Source of the DNA: Maritimibacter alkaliphilus HTCC2654
GTDB taxonomy: Bacteria; Pseudomonadota; Alphaproteobacteria; Rhodobacterales; Rhodobacteraceae
DNA length: 64,000 bases
NCBI RefSeq assembly: GCF_000152805.1
Contig: NZ_CH902578.1
Coordinates: forward strand, 79,570-143,569
Direction of reading: 5' to 3'
Shown here: piece after piece, positions 63,961-64,000 of the stretch
How the letters are laid out: each line of letters begins with the position of its first letter
How positions within the stretch are numbered: position 1 is the stretch's first letter
Notes under the pieces: generated by a model
Database searches by the model: none
What the model was told of the DNA's origin: nothing
What the model saw: the letters and a program-made list of their open reading frames with translations, nothing else
Position numbers and translations under genes: made by a program

Positions 63961-64000
63961 TCTCTGGTCCGAAAATACCTCGGGGGGTGCGGGGGGCTGG
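63961..64000 (+). repeat. Intergenic palindromic repeat, copy C (cut by window end)
   Basis: It runs TCTCTGGTCCGAAAATACCT then CGGGGGGTGCGGGGGGCTGG. It has the same order as copy B at 13207-13259 (CCGGTCCAAAATATCCCGGG ... GGGCTGG). The element continues beyond the window. Confidence 0.7.

Overview
This 64-kb window is a GC-rich, densely packed chromosomal segment, almost certainly from an alphaproteobacterium of the Rhodobacteraceae (Roseobacter/Rhodobacter type). The reasons are the Paracoccus/Rhodobacter-like complex I subunits, a nuo operon broken up by accessory genes typical of this group (DUF5337, DUF4259, a carboxymuconolactone-decarboxylase-like gene, and a NuoE with a helix-hairpin-helix tail), the nuoN-birA-coaX-rnj order, Hint-domain and DUF6869 proteins, and copies of an intergenic palindromic repeat of the kind common in this family. 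I found no rRNA, tRNA, CRISPR array, prophage or insertion sequence. The window is ordinary chromosome with local oddities.

Layout. 0-13 kb: a pilin-like protein with an Asn/Gly tail, rluE, an ornithine decarboxylase behind a structured RNA leader, DUF3422, a YeeE/YedE transporter, a MetE-C-like methyltransferase, AlkD-like and PPOX-like proteins, the glmU-glmS pair, a phosphoglycolate-phosphatase-like HAD protein and a DegT aminotransferase. 13-23.3 kb: a leucine/isovalerate (liu) catabolic operon with isovaleryl-CoA dehydrogenase, both methylcrotonyl-CoA carboxylase subunits, HMG-CoA lyase and methylglutaconyl-CoA hydratase. It is interleaved with small secreted proteins, a macro-domain hydrolase, a methyltransferase, a GST and a membrane protein. 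23.5-44.3 kb: the complete 14-subunit NADH:ubiquinone oxidoreductase operon (nuoA-N), with a sulfotransferase, a membrane-anchored paralog of the NuoE tail domain, lipoproteins, tandem secreted paralogs and one opposing small gene embedded in it. 44.3-47.5 kb: birA, coaX and RNase J. 47.5-57.7 kb: mixed single genes (HD hydrolase, DEAD-box helicase, OsmC, DUF3299-like, DUF6869, GNAT, a CGYC protein, RF3, two paralogous surface lipoproteins, a Rho-N-like protein and a Hint protein). 57.9-64 kb: an atypical SDR, an FbpC-like ABC ATPase, the tatABC-DUF815 cluster and a fatty-acid desaturase.

How the genes work together. The two long operons couple leucine oxidation (acetyl-CoA, acetoacetate and reduced electron carriers) to NADH oxidation by complex I, and they lie head to tail. 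BirA would biotinylate the McCA carrier domain made about 24 kb upstream. Many start codons overlap the preceding stop (ATGA, GTGA, TTGA), which indicates tight translational coupling even for the small accessory genes. The points most worth following up are the ornithine-decarboxylase leader with mutually exclusive hairpins, the paired helix-hairpin-helix proteins and sulfotransferase inside nuo, the macro domain inside the leucine operon, and the tandem secreted paralogs between nuoJ and nuoK.
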